A stretch of DNA of 64,000 nt from positions 1,926,402 through 1,990,401 of the forward strand of contig SIJG01000002.1 in assembly GCA_023374025.1 (NCBI GenBank). Reading direction: 5' to 3'. Each line of letters begins with the position of its first letter. Position 1 is the first letter of the stretch. A model generated the notes under the pieces. It had not been told where the DNA came from. It ran no database searches and worked only from the letters and a program-made list of their open reading frames with translations. Source of the DNA: Heterodera schachtii. Lineage: Eukaryota; Nematoda; Chromadorea; Rhabditida; Heteroderidae. This document shows positions 11,930 to 21,996 of the stretch, piece after piece. Made by a program: the position numbers and the translations under genes.

Positions 11930-14740
11930 ATGGGCAAAATTGTGGCCGACTTTGGCGCATGGGACAGTCCGATCACGGGCCAACAACTGATCGGCGGGAA
12001 TTGCAAAATGATCAACGAATTGAGGGTGAGTTTCAGGTCGATATTATTTTATTTACAACGCAAAGGCAGTCATTGGGGAGGGCGGCATTAATCAAAGGCT
12101 CAATTTGGGGTAATTAATGCATGCCTTTGGCGTTTTGCCATTTGTAGGTTTCGCCCCGCGGGCATCCCTTTTGGCTTGAGCAGACCGCAATTGGGAAGAA
12201 GGTGTTGTTCAGCCAAGACGGAGACGAAATTGTCCAATGGACTCAGCCGGACATTTCCGTGACGAATAGGTGGGAAATGGCAGCGATTAAGGGAAAATAA
12301 AGCGGATAGAATGTTTTGCCATCATTTTTTACTCTTTCAAGTGTCCACGAATACGGCGGCGCTTCTCTGTGCGTGCAATGGCACAATGCCAACGGCGGGG
12401 GTCCTTTGGTGTGCCATTCCGGTGGCATTTGGCTGTTGTCCGCCCCCGGCGCGGTGCCCAAGCCGATCATTCAAAGCGAAATGCCGGACGGTGACGACAC
12501 TTTGCTACGCCATGCGGACATTGCCGCGCACGGTGACTTCGTCTACGCGGTGCAAGAGATTCACTCGAAGGAGGACGAAAGTGCGGAACCGACGAACAAA
12601 TTAGTGCGAGTAAATGTGCGGGATGGACACAGCGAAGTCGTGGTAAGGGACGGATGAGAGAATGGCAAATGCCAACGGACGAAGGGCAGATGGCACTGAT
12701 ACAAATGCCCTCCTTTAGAGTGAAGGTGCCGACTTTTACGCGTCGCCAAGAGTGAGTCCGAATGGCCGTTGGTTGGTCTGGATCCAATGGAACCGCCCGT
12801 ACATGGTGGGTACGACCGAAAGGGACTCATTCGACATTTGATTTGTTCACATCAGTCATGGGAGAGAACTTCCGTCCATTTGGTGGAGTTGGCGGATGAC
12901 GGAACATTGCGGGGGCCATCCCGAACAATTTTGGACAATGGGCGAAGCAATTTCGGATTGGCATGGACAGAGACGGCACTGTGGACACTGTCGGATGTCG
13001 GCGGTGAATGGAATATCTTCCGATTGGACCATTCGGAGAGTGCCAAAGGCCTTTTGGGCGACGGACTCATCCCAAAGGGACACGGAGAGATTGGCGATGT
13101 TCGTTCTTTGCTTTCACTCTTTTTCTCCGTTTCTCTCGCTCTCTCTCCTCTCTCTCGTTTCCTTTCTCTGTGTCCTATCTCTCTTTCTCTTCCTTATATT
13201 CGCTCTCCTCTCCATTCTTTCCCTTTTCCCCCTCTCACTTTCCCTATGCTATTTTCCTCATACTTTTCACCATTTCAGCCCCTTTGGCTGTTCGACATGG
13301 ACCGACCGTTCGTCCTGCGCACTGATGGGTCGGCAATTGCTGTTCTTCGTTCCCCCGATCGCTCTTTGGGTGGCGACGCCCTTTGGCAATTGCGCGACGG
13401 TGTGCCGCCCACGCCGTTCGCTTCCCCCACTGAACTCGGCTTCACCGTCTTCAAGCAGCTGTGTCTGTCGCCTGATCAAAGGGCGCTTTACTGTCTGGCC
13501 AGTGGTCCCCGGAGGGCTTCTTCTATGATCAGATTGGATCTGTCCACTGATTGTCCTACAGTCTGTGATCACTAATCGATTAATCGGCGCAACAAATTGA
13601 CTGATCATTTTCTTTCTCTGTGCTTAGGTCGCCGTCATCCGTGAAGCGCGTGCGCACTCCGAACTCTCTCAACTGCCCCTCTCTGTCCCATCACTGATCA
13701 CTTTCACCGATAATGGCCATTCCCTGGAGGGGTATTTCTACGCCCCTCACAGTCACACGTATTGTGCGCCCGAGGGCAAACTTCCGCCGGTGGTTCTTTT
13801 CGTCCACGGCGGACCGACTGCATGCACAAAAAACGACTTGGACATGAAAATGTGGGTGATCGCAATATTGGGGGCTTTTAGCAATCCATCGGAAGGAATT
13901 CGACTCATTTAGACAATACTTCACTTCCCGAGGCTTCGCAGCATTTGACATTAACTACAGAGGTGATCAGAAGAAGAAGAAAACTTCTCATTGATGGACT
14001 AATTTGGGTGCCTGAGGACATGCGAAATCCATTAGCATTGTTTTGACACAAATTAATTAGCCACATTTTCCCAGGCTCCGCCGGCTTTGGCCGTGAGTTT
14101 CGCGATTCTCTGCTCGGCCAATGGGGCGTCGCCGATCGCGACGATTTGATCGGCGGAGCAAAGTGCGTGTGCTTCGTGCCTTGCTTTTTGCATCCTTTGC
14201 ATTGGTTCATAGATTCCTCATCTCCTCCGGCCTGGTGGACCCGTCCCGTGTGTTTATCATGGGAAGTTCCGCCGGTGGCTTCACCGTGCTTAGTGTTTTG
14301 GCCCACTCGGATGTTTTCGCCGCCGGCGTTTCGCTTTACGGAGTGTCCGACTTGGAACAGCTTGCCATGGTGCCAGCAACCCAAACAAAATGTCATGAAA
14401 GTGTTTCATTTTCCCCATTAAGGCGTCGCACAAATTTGAACGAGACAACACAATGCGACTGATCGCCCAACTGCCCGACGGCATCCAAACGTACCGCGAC
14501 CGTTCGCCCATTCACAACTGCAATCGAATCAACAAACCCGTCGCCTTTTTGCACGGCACCGAGGACAAAGTGGTGCCGAAGGAGCAGAGCGAAGTGATGC
14601 ACGAAATGCTGAGAGCCAAAGGGACGCCGACGCTGCTTAAATTGTTCCCGGGGGAGGGGCACGGATTCAAAAAGGCGGACACAATTGCTCAATCATTGCA
14701 AATCGCTCACTCTTTCTTTTGCCAGACAATGGTCTCTTGA
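11930..14740 (+). CDS. Serine peptidase of the prolyl oligopeptidase (S9) family, acylaminoacyl-peptidase-like
   Basis: Eleven exons join in frame to about 655 residues: 11930-12025, 12148-12269, 12342-12642, 12719-12805, 12856-13098, 13279-13560, 13628-13851, 13913-13962, 14075-14162, 14213-14369 and 14423-14740. The N-terminal two thirds read as a degenerate propeller ([15 protein letters not shown], then [10 protein letters not shown]). The C-terminal third is an alpha/beta hydrolase: FVHGGP oxyanion segment, NYRGSAGFG, the nucleophile motif GSSAGGF (near 14260), an aspartate in HGTEDKVVP (near 14560) and the histidine in GEGHGF (near 14655). All triad residues are present, so an active enzyme is expected. 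No signal peptide or membrane segment is seen, so it is probably cytosolic. It removes acyl amino acids or dipeptides from short peptides by family inference; the exact substrate cannot be told. Intron 5 (13099-13278) is a long C/T-rich tract. Confidence 0.92.
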
Positions 14741-14794
14741 GCATTAGCAAAATTTTTTTGTGTTTTCCCAATTTTTATTTCCGATTGTTCAAAG

Positions 14795-15581
14795 TTAGCA
14801 GTTGTTTTTGTTTATTTTATTATAAATAATCAATGAAGATATTATGGGAAGCATCAAAATGAACTGAATGTTCGTGACGATGAACAGCGATCTCGAGAAG
14901 TGCGTTGTCGTTCTTCTTGTCGCTCCATCCATATTTTCGTTGCTTTTCCTCGTCCTCCTCCCCTTTTTTCGTTGCTCCTTCCTCCTCCTCCCCTTTTTGT
15001 GTTTTTGGGGGCCAGCACTGTGATTGGCGCCGCCTAGGAAGAATTTAGTGATTTTAATGAATTTTGCTAAGAAAATTTGTTCAATTTAAAAATTGTTTAT
15101 GATTTTTTAGAATTAACCCCCCCCCCCCCTCCTGTCCACCTATGCCACTATTTCTGGGAAATTTTTTGATTTTTCCCATTTTTTAATTTCTCGTTTTTAC
15201 CAGCATTTTCATTTTCGCTGAAAATTTACGAGAATGCCTAGGACCCACTATTATTTTTTAAATTAACCCCCTCCCCCGGCTATCCACCTATGCCACTATT
15301 TCCATTTTAACACATGCGAAACACTCACCTCCAGCCTCAAGATCAACGTCGGGAACCTTTCTGTGCTTCTTATATAGGTACTTCCCCAAACCTGAACTCT
15401 TTAATTTTACTTGTGCAATGGCTACAATTTACTTACACAGCACACCTGCAGCAACCGCCGCCACAATAACGGGGGAAATCCCCGTCACAGCGCGCACCGT
15501 TTCCGCGCTCCATGGCGCCCCTGTCGTTATTGTTGTTGACAGTGTTGGTGTTGTCGTGCATGTTTTGAAAGTTGGCGCCGT
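14795..15581 (-). CDS. Small single-pass membrane protein, 3' exons (Thr-rich ectodomain, TM, basic tail); 5' exon not found
   Basis: Three minus-strand exons join in frame: 15437-15581, 15329-15391 and 14795-15033. The first encodes a Thr-rich stretch and a hydrophobic helix (SPVIVAAVAAGVL). The second gives a basic, juxtamembrane-like segment (YLYKKHRK, then DLEAG). The third is Lys/Arg-rich and ends in a second hydrophobic stretch (IQFILMLPIISSLII) before a TAA at 14795. Splice sites are ordinary (GTAAGT donor, CTTAAG, GTTCAG and TTCCTAG acceptors). No start codon or signal-peptide exon was found further upstream, where copies and transposons follow, so the model is partial. The family is unknown to me. 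The last exon resembles the last exon of the Ly6-like gene at 17654-18770 (GATRRTTT, then a T/S run, then LILMLP), suggesting shared ancestry or exon shuffling. Paralogous exons occur at 15896-16040, about 16440-16534, 16880-16989 and 36.7-36.95 kb. Confidence 0.6.
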
Positions 15582-15628
15582 CTTAAGAGTTAAAAAAAGT
15601 ACCGCACAGACTCCACCCTGCTACAGTT

Positions 15629-15758
15629 TAGAGTTGAGCGGGACCAAGAATTTTGGGCAAACCCGGGACCTTTTCGGGTTGAAAAACCGGGAATTTTTGG
15701 CTGGGAAAACCGGGATACTCAGTTGTCCGTGTTCAGGTCCCGGTCCCGCTCAACTCTA
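15629..15758. mobile_element. Short GGGACC-type foldback element (rearranged copy)
   Basis: Ends are TAGAGTTGAGCGGGACC and its complement, with CCGGG-rich arms. The right flank (ATTTTAACAATG) is identical to that of the element at 16193-16366, but the left flank differs. This copy therefore probably arose by segmental duplication or recombination rather than its own insertion. Confidence 0.75.
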
Positions 15759-16040
15759 ATTTTAACAATGACACATAAAAACATACAAAGTGGGCAATTG
15801 GGGCGAAAATTTGTCAATGCCCAAATTTTGCGATGTGTTGCGCAGGGCATCTAAACTCTTTAATTTTACTTGTGCAATGGTTACAATTTACTTACACAGC
15901 ACACCTGCAGCAACCGCCGCCACAATAACGGGGGAAATCCCCGTCACAGCGCGCACCGTTTCCGCGCTCCATGGCGCCCCTGTCTTTATTGTTGTTGACG
16001 GTGTTGGTGTTGTCGTGCATGTTTTGAAAGTTGGCGCCGT
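15757..16040 (-). pseudogene. Second copy of the Thr-rich/TM membrane-protein exons
   Basis: The 145-bp exon 15896-16040 is nearly identical to 15437-15581 and keeps the frame, the Thr-rich stretch and the membrane helix. It is followed on the minus strand by a different tail exon, after a GTTTAG acceptor near 15851, starting with Y-A-L-R. That tail resembles the Y-A-L-K tail of the copy at 36.7 kb. No start exon or terminal exon could be assigned, so it is marked as a fragment, although it could belong to a functional mosaic gene. Confidence 0.5.
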
Positions 16041-16192
16041 CTTAGAGTTAAAAAATTGGTTTGGGTTGAAAAAGAAAATAACAGATTTGAAAATTGTTTT
16101 TTAATTACGGCCTTGAAGTACCGCACAGACTCCACCCTGCTACAGTTTCTTCCCCCCTCCTCTATATCTTATATTCTAATAGTTATTTTAAC

Positions 16193-16366
16193 TAGAGTTG
16201 AGCGGGACCGGGAATTTTGGGCAAACTCGGGACCGGGACCTTTTCGGGTGAAAAACCGGGAATTTTTGGCTGGAAAAACCGGGAAAAAAACGGGACTAGT
16301 CCCGGTCAAAACCGGGACTTCGGTACTCAGTTGTCCGTGTTCAGGTCCCGGTCCCGCTCAACTCTA
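16193..16366. mobile_element. GGGACC-type foldback element with 8-bp target duplication
   Basis: A 174-bp element with TAGAGTTGAGCGGGACC ends. ATTTTAAC is duplicated exactly on both sides (16185-16192 and 16367-16374), which supports an hAT-like insertion. Almost the whole interior consists of CCGGGA-type short repeats and has no coding potential. Confidence 0.85.
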
Positions 16367-16371
16367 ATTTT

Positions 16372-16989
16372 AACAATGACACAAAAACATACAAAGTGGG
16401 CAATTGGGGCGAAAATTTGTCAATGCCCAAATTTTGCGATGTGTTGCGCAGGGCATCTGAACTCTTTCATTTACTTGTGCAATAGTTCCAATTTACTTAC
16501 ACAGCACACCTGCAGCAACCGCCGCCACCACAAAGACCCTCGAAAAATCTAACTTTTTCTTGGGTTCATAGCGCCGCCTAGGAAGAATTTAGTGATTTTC
16601 AATGAGTTTTGTTAAGAAAATTTATCCAAGTTAAATTTTTTTTCCCTCTTTTTTCATTTTCATCCTCTTTTACATCGGCCCCCTTCGATGCGAAGGGGTC
16701 ACCCTATTTTGGGGCCCTTTGCTGGTTTTTTGTATGTTAAAATCACAAAGTATCAATAATTTTAAAACATCTACGAAACTATGTAAATTCCGTAAAAAAT
16801 TACGAAATTGGATAAAATGAAATAGAATTTTGTAAAAATTTTAGGGTTGGAAAAATTTTTGGTTTTTGCCACTATTTCCATTTTAACACATATGAAACAC
16901 TCACCTCCAGCCTCGAGGTCATCGCCGTCCTTGTTGTTGTTGTTAACGGCGTCGTCGGGCACGGCGTCCATAAGGTTGGCGCCGTCTTA
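16372..16989 (-). pseudogene. Broken and fused copies of the membrane-protein exons
   Basis: Sequence 16372-16534 repeats 15760-15925, including the tail exon and the start of the TM exon (AAVAAGVL), and then breaks off. The segment 16561-16615 repeats the acceptor region 15028-15080 of the first copy. At 16880-16989 a copy of the Thr-rich exon runs directly into the DLEAG exon, with the membrane helix deleted and the frame shifted. These look like remnants of unequal exchange between family members. Confidence 0.6.
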
Positions 16990-16999
16990 ATGAGTTGAA

Positions 17000-17653
17000 A
17001 AAAATTGGTTTGGGCAGAAAAAGAAAATAACAGATTTGAAAATTGAATTTTTTAAAGATTTTTCAAAGACGCCAATTTTTTCGAATTGATTATTCAATTT
17101 GTTTAAGTTGAACCACCGGAATTTAAAAATAGTGGCAATGAGAAGCTTTTGCTGGTCCAGGGGAATGTCGTCGATTTGTAAAAATGCCAAATTCCATTGC
17201 AACGTCAGTCAAACTGTCCCCGCCCCGCTGTTCATTAAGCTAATCAGAAACAAAATAAGCGAAAACGAAAAGACCGGCGGCAATGAATAAAATACAGTAT
17301 ATGGAAAAAGATTCCTCTCGGTTTTAAATGATTGGTCCGACAAAATTTCAAATTTGCGGGTCCCATTGCAGGAGTGAAACTCAAAATTTTCGGCGGGACG
17401 GGATCCCGCGGGATTAATAATCCCGCATTTAAAATTTCCAGGATTCCACGCGGACTTTAAAAATTACGAAAAATTTTAGTATTTAAATTTTAAAAAACCT
17501 CGAAAAAACTAAAAAACCTAAACAGACTTTAAATTTAATTGAATTTATTGTAAATTTATTTCGAATGCAAGTCGCTCTCTCTTTCTTCTGGCCTGTACAT
17601 TTTTTAACATATTCATTTTAACAATTTATTTTTTGTTTATTTTTTTCTCATTT
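17000..17653. other. Non-coding spacer
   Basis: AT-rich sequence. A 71-codon minus-strand open frame (16987-17202) lies where an upstream exon of the membrane-protein family might be expected, but no splice pair or start could be demonstrated. Nothing else is recognised. Confidence 0.35.
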
Positions 17654-18770
17654 TCATTTCCAATTGTTCAACGAAAACACTGCAAATATTGTGGGAAGCA
17701 TCAAAATGAGCAGATTATTCGTGACGGTGACCAGCGAACTCGAGTAGTACGTTGTCGTCGTCGTTCTCCTCGTCGCTCCGTTCGTCAAACTTTGCTCCTC
17801 CGCCTTTTCTTCGTCGTCACTCTCATCGCTGTCCTCGTCATCGTCGTCGAATTGCTGCTGCTGCTCCTCTTTACCGTCTGGCCAAATTTTGAAGTTGCAA
17901 AAGTCTGACGAATTGCACGAACACACCTAAAAATCGCAAAAAATTGGCTCGATTCATTTTTATTGGTTAAATGGGTCAGAACCTGAAAATCGCAAAAAAT
18001 TGGCTCGATTCATTTTAATTCGTTGTTAAATGGGTCAAAAATTGTAATTACTGTGTCATTTAATCCAAAGGCATTCATTCGAATTGTCCGTCTCTCTTTT
18101 CCTTTCCTTTGCCCCCCCCCCTCCCTTTGCTTTACTCACTTTGACATTTGCGCCGGATCGGCTCCGCTTCTCCACACATTCGCCCTCCTTCAGTTCGGAT
18201 GTGCTGCACGCGTCTGAAAGAGGGAAAAAAGCGAATGAATTAAGTCAAAGAGAGGGAAAGTGCTGACAATGCCTTCCCGAGTGGGGGTGGTCGAGCATCA
18301 GACAAGCTTAATTAGACACCAATTAGCAGCGGATTCAATTAAGCGGGCGATTGTTGCCAAAATCACTGACCTGAGGCGGCAGAGGACACTTCACAGATGC
18401 CATTCTGACAGATGCCAAAGAAAAAAGGGATGCATTTAAAATGATAGGGAAAGAGACGGGGGGGAGGGAAGGGACAGCCCAATCAAAAGGAAACCCCTCA
18501 GGGGGAGAGAGGGCACGAATAGACCAATGGAAAAAGGATGGCCAACAACAAACAATGCCCCAGGGCAGAGGGGGAAGGCACCAAACCGAAACAAACAAAG
18601 AAAGGAAAGGAGGAGGGCATTTCTCAAAAACAGTCTCTTCTTCTGTTTGGCATCTCTTCCCACCCCCACCAAATGCCACTCACGTCACAGACGACTTTTG
18701 GCGAGTTTTGAGTGCATTTGCACTTCAGTGCCAACGCAACATCAAAGAGACAGTGGACGATGGTGAGCAT
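17654..18770 (-). CDS. Secreted three-finger (Ly6/activin-receptor-like) protein, probably GPI-anchored
   Basis: Four minus-strand exons join in frame: 18684-18770, 18371-18404, 18140-18213 and 17654-17926. A short signal peptide (MLTIVHCLFDVALA) precedes LKCKC. Cysteines then follow at three-finger-like spacing, closing with VCSCNSSDFCN, which resembles the terminal C-N of Ly6 and activin-receptor ectodomains. The usual CC before the last C-N is C-S-C here. After the domain come a Gln run, a strongly acidic stretch (DDDDEDSDESDDEE), a T/S-rich linker and a terminal hydrophobic segment (LLILMLPTIFAVF). That arrangement fits a GPI signal or a type I anchor. The predicted product is about 150 residues at the cell surface; no ligand can be named. 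The start is the first ATG that gives a signal peptide directly in front of the first cysteine. The terminal exon has a relative at 14795-15033. Confidence 0.78.
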
Positions 18771-20675
18771 GAAAAGGACACGACGAAGTGGAAGAGAAGA
18801 GCAAAGCCAACGATTCGGAGATGATTCTGATGTTGCGGAGAAAGGACGAAACGGCGCCGCCGGGGGAAGGGAAGGGACGGCAAATGCCATTGCGGAGATG
18901 AAGCGGACGGAGGGGGAAGAATGAATGAAATGGGGGGGGGGACCGTCAAAAAGTCGATGAGGAGGCGATGTAAAGGGAAGAGGGGGACGGGGAGGGGGAC
19001 GAAGGGACGGGAAATGATCGGACGGACTGACGGAAGGAGGGAAGGAAGGAAGGAAGGACGAGGCTCGTCTCCTTCCAGCAAAGGCGAGGGCAGCAGACAA
19101 ATCACATCAAATCAATCAGAGCCACACTCAAAAGATGGGGAGGAGGAAATTATAAAAAAGAGGTGATGTGATGGTTGGATGAGCTTGATGAAAAAAAGGG
19201 GGGAGGACAATGTTTTTTACTGTGCCCAAATTGAGAGACGAAAGACGACAAAAATGAGGGGAAAAGGGAGGGGGACAGAGGGAGGGCGGAGGAGGAACTG
19301 TGATGGGTGGAGGAGGGGGGGGGGGGGGGGAAATTCGAGTTGCGCGAGTTGTGTCAGGGGGGGGGGGACTCTTCCCCTTTCCCCGCCGCTCTCCCCTATA
19401 ATTTCCACCATTTCTCACTTCCCATCATCTACCCGTCCACGTCAACTTTTCCCATTATTGACCACCCACCACAACCATCGCCCGTCCTCTCTTCCCCCCC
19501 CCCCACCTTTCATTCATCCCCAAATTAAATAATGACGGGTTTGGGGACGATCGGATGGACGAGGGGGGGGGGGGGGGGGGGAGAGTGAGTGATTGGGGCA
19601 AAGAAATGGGAATTTTTTCATTGTTTCGTTTGCAATTGGTCGCTTATTCTTTAGGCCATTCTTTCGAACGAATGAATGTCCGAATTTGTTGCATTTTTAA
19701 TAAATGAATCAACCAAAACCCTGGGCATTATTAAGCGGCTAATTCAAATGAAATGCCTTTCCTTTTCGCTTTTGCTGCCCCATTTTTACTTTCCTTTGGC
19801 AAAAAACACTCACTTTTTGGGGCACTCATTCATTCATTGTTTGGACTGTGCTTTCGCTTATTGGATTGTCTCGGTTGGCCTAAAATGGTGGGGCGGAAAA
19901 GGGAGGGAGGGGGGGGGGGGGAGGAGGGAATCGGTGAGTGTTTGAGGGGACGGCGGATGAGTCGGACGCATTGTGCCCACCCCCCGCCACTAATCCCTCC
20001 CCTTTTCCCTTACTCATCCCTTTTTGGGTATTTGCAATTCGAACAATTTATGGGCGGCGGAAGGCACACATTTCAGCACTTCACGCCACAAATGGTTTGA
20101 AGTGCAGCCGTTTCAGCGGAAGATAAATTAAAGAAAAATATTTATTGTGTCAATTTTATTTTGGGCTTTACCCTTTTACCAATTTAAAGGCATTAAAACT
20201 TCAAAAATTAGGAAAGGTGTGGACAGTTCAAACTGAAAATTCACTAAACATTAAAAAGGCAAATGGGAAAAATGCCAAAAAGGAGAAATTGGAGAAAAGT
20301 GTAAAAGACAAATGACTAATTAAAGGGTATTAGTGCGAATGACCGACCCCCCGCTTAAATGTGCGAACATTTTGTGTTCCATTTTGGCGGAATTTTCGTC
20401 TCCGCGGCAACGAATTGTTTAAACAGATGTTTTAAAGGAGATTCGAGGAAAAGCGCTAAGAAAAAACTACGAATTTTAAAATGAGCAAAAATGCTAATAA
20501 GTATTTATTTTGTAAAATTAAAAATAGTGCCAATTCGTCAAATAATCGGAAGACACAAAAGGCAACAAGAATAACAAAAACAGCGACATTGAATGATCGG
20601 TTGGTTGGACACCGCTCACATGGCCCCGCCACTTCCGGAACGTTTTTGGAGATGTTCAAACTGAAAAAATTGGGT
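18771..20675. other. Low-complexity spacer with long G and C runs
   Basis: G-rich and GGA-rich sequence on the plus strand, including homopolymer G runs near 19315-19330, 19563-19580 and 19912-19922. Open frames here are compositional artefacts. The stretch 20100-20675 is AT-rich with no supported exon. A minus-strand segment near 20590-20640 with two cysteines was considered as a terminal exon of the downstream Tim gene but does not join in frame. Confidence 0.5.
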
Positions 20676-21152
20676 TTAACGACATAAAAACTCACAAGAT
20701 ATTACGACTTTGAGGAAGAAAAACTCCCATTGCAAAACAACAGAATATATGACTGTTTTGCTAGCTATTCTCTCAAGTTTTTGCAATTTATTTGTTTTGT
20801 TATTTCCCAATTCCCTGAAAAATGCCAAAGTTCTGACCATCAGTGTTTTTGCGTCCAAAATCCGACCGACACAATTGGCAATACACGTCTGAGTCTGAGC
20901 AAGTGGAATTTCTTTAAATTTAGAAAACTAACGGCAATTTCTTACCCTTCCGTCCAATTTGCTCGGAAGACGCGAATCGGTGATGCAAAGGTCGAAACAC
21001 CGATTGTTCATTTTCAAAATCTAAAACAAAGAATAATAAAATGGTAAACAACCGATGAAACCGACCTGTTCCTGTAATCCCTGCTTCTGAATTTCTGCTT
21101 GGAGTTGCTGGACAAAATGGTTGAGCTGATGGTCACCGCCGGTCATTTCCAT
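20676..21152 (-). CDS. Small Tim-family mitochondrial chaperone (Tim8-type, twin CX3C)
   Basis: Three minus-strand exons join in frame: 21066-21152, 20946-21020 and 20676(?)-20894. The protein opens with a helix (LNHFVQQLQAEIQKQ) and then shows the twin CX3C signature, C-F-D-L-C and C-I-A-N-C, separated by 16 residues. It continues with VGRILDAKTLMVRTL as the second helix. The KLDGRTQTC context before the second motif fits Tim8 better than Tim9, Tim10 or Tim13. Such proteins form hexamers in the intermembrane space that escort hydrophobic precursors to the TIM22 or SAM complexes (family knowledge). The open frame continues about 45 residues beyond the usual end, so an unseen terminal intron or a genuine extension is possible. 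A TTTATAG site 22-28 bp before the ATG may be a trans-splice acceptor. The gene lies 192 bp downstream of the 52-residue gene on the same strand. Confidence 0.8.
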
Positions 21153-21344
21153 GATGCAATAACCAAATAAATATGGACTATAAACAAAAATGAAAAATAA
21201 ATAAATCGGAAGCAATGCACAAAAGTAAAACAGAAATACGAAACAAAAGAATGAACGATTCATTAGAGCAAAAACAATGATTTATTTTACGACTTTCAAT
21301 TGAAAAACAATTCCTGCGAAAATTGAAAAACAATTCCTGCGAAA

Positions 21345-21553
21345 TTAGACGAGAAAAGAATCGAATCCAACATAACGAAGTGCGCGAGTGCCTAAATTTA
21401 AAAAATAAAAATATAAGAAAATAAAAGAGATAAATGCACACCGATCTCCAAAATGAAGCCACAAGCGACGAACGTGAAGAAGTCGTCACGGGCCTTCCTG
21501 GAAGCGGAGGCCTGGACCTGCTGTTGGATGTTGTGGTCCATAGGCATAAACAT
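21345..21553 (-). CDS. 52-residue single-pass membrane protein
   Basis: Two exons (21442-21553 and 21345-21391) join in frame and end at TAA. The product has a polar N-terminal helix (HNIQQQVQASASRKARDD), a hydrophobic stretch (FFTFVACGFILEIG) and a short polar end (RALRYVGFDSFLV). I do not recognise the family with certainty. Size and layout recall small mitochondrial outer-membrane translocase subunits such as Tom5, and its neighbour is a Tim8-type gene, but this is only suggestive. Three ATGs lie in the first five codons; the first is used here. It diverges from the TLDc gene at 21997 across about 440 bp and is followed 192 bp later by the Tim gene, an operon-like arrangement. Confidence 0.6.
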
Positions 21554-21996
21554 TTTCGGATTTAGATACTTGTTCAGAAGAAATGACTAAAAAGAAAATG
21601 TGGTTATGTTTTCATATGAAAATTAAGCATGACAAAAGCAATGAACTACCAGAAAAATAAATTAAGTTTTAATGTTTTAATTAAATTTTTAAAAAAATAT
21701 TTTTGCCAAACTTTTAAATTCTAAATAAATAAATTATATTGCCAAACATTCTTTTGCAATTTCAAAACTAAATTTCCCCTGTTTCTGTGTAGGTGTGTTA
21801 TTTGTAGTTTTTCGGTGTTTATTTTCGTAAACACCATACAAAAATTAACTTGGATCATTAATTATCGACCAATTAGTGTATTTATTTTTTTCGTCATTTC
21901 TTTTCCATGTCAATTTCTTAATGGGAAACCAACAAAGTCAGCACAACAATTCTGGCCATACAAATCATGCCAAAAAAACAACTTGACCCACGGGTA
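21554..21996. promoter_or_regulatory. Divergent intergenic region
   Basis: AT-rich sequence between the 5' end of the 52-residue gene on the minus strand and the MEAK7-like gene on +. It presumably carries promoters for both. No specific element is recognised. Confidence 0.35.

Noticed and set aside
20456..20695. A minus-strand frame with two cysteines as a terminal exon of the Tim gene.
   Set aside because: It does not join in frame with the preceding exon, and the second CX3C motif is already found at 20870-20885.
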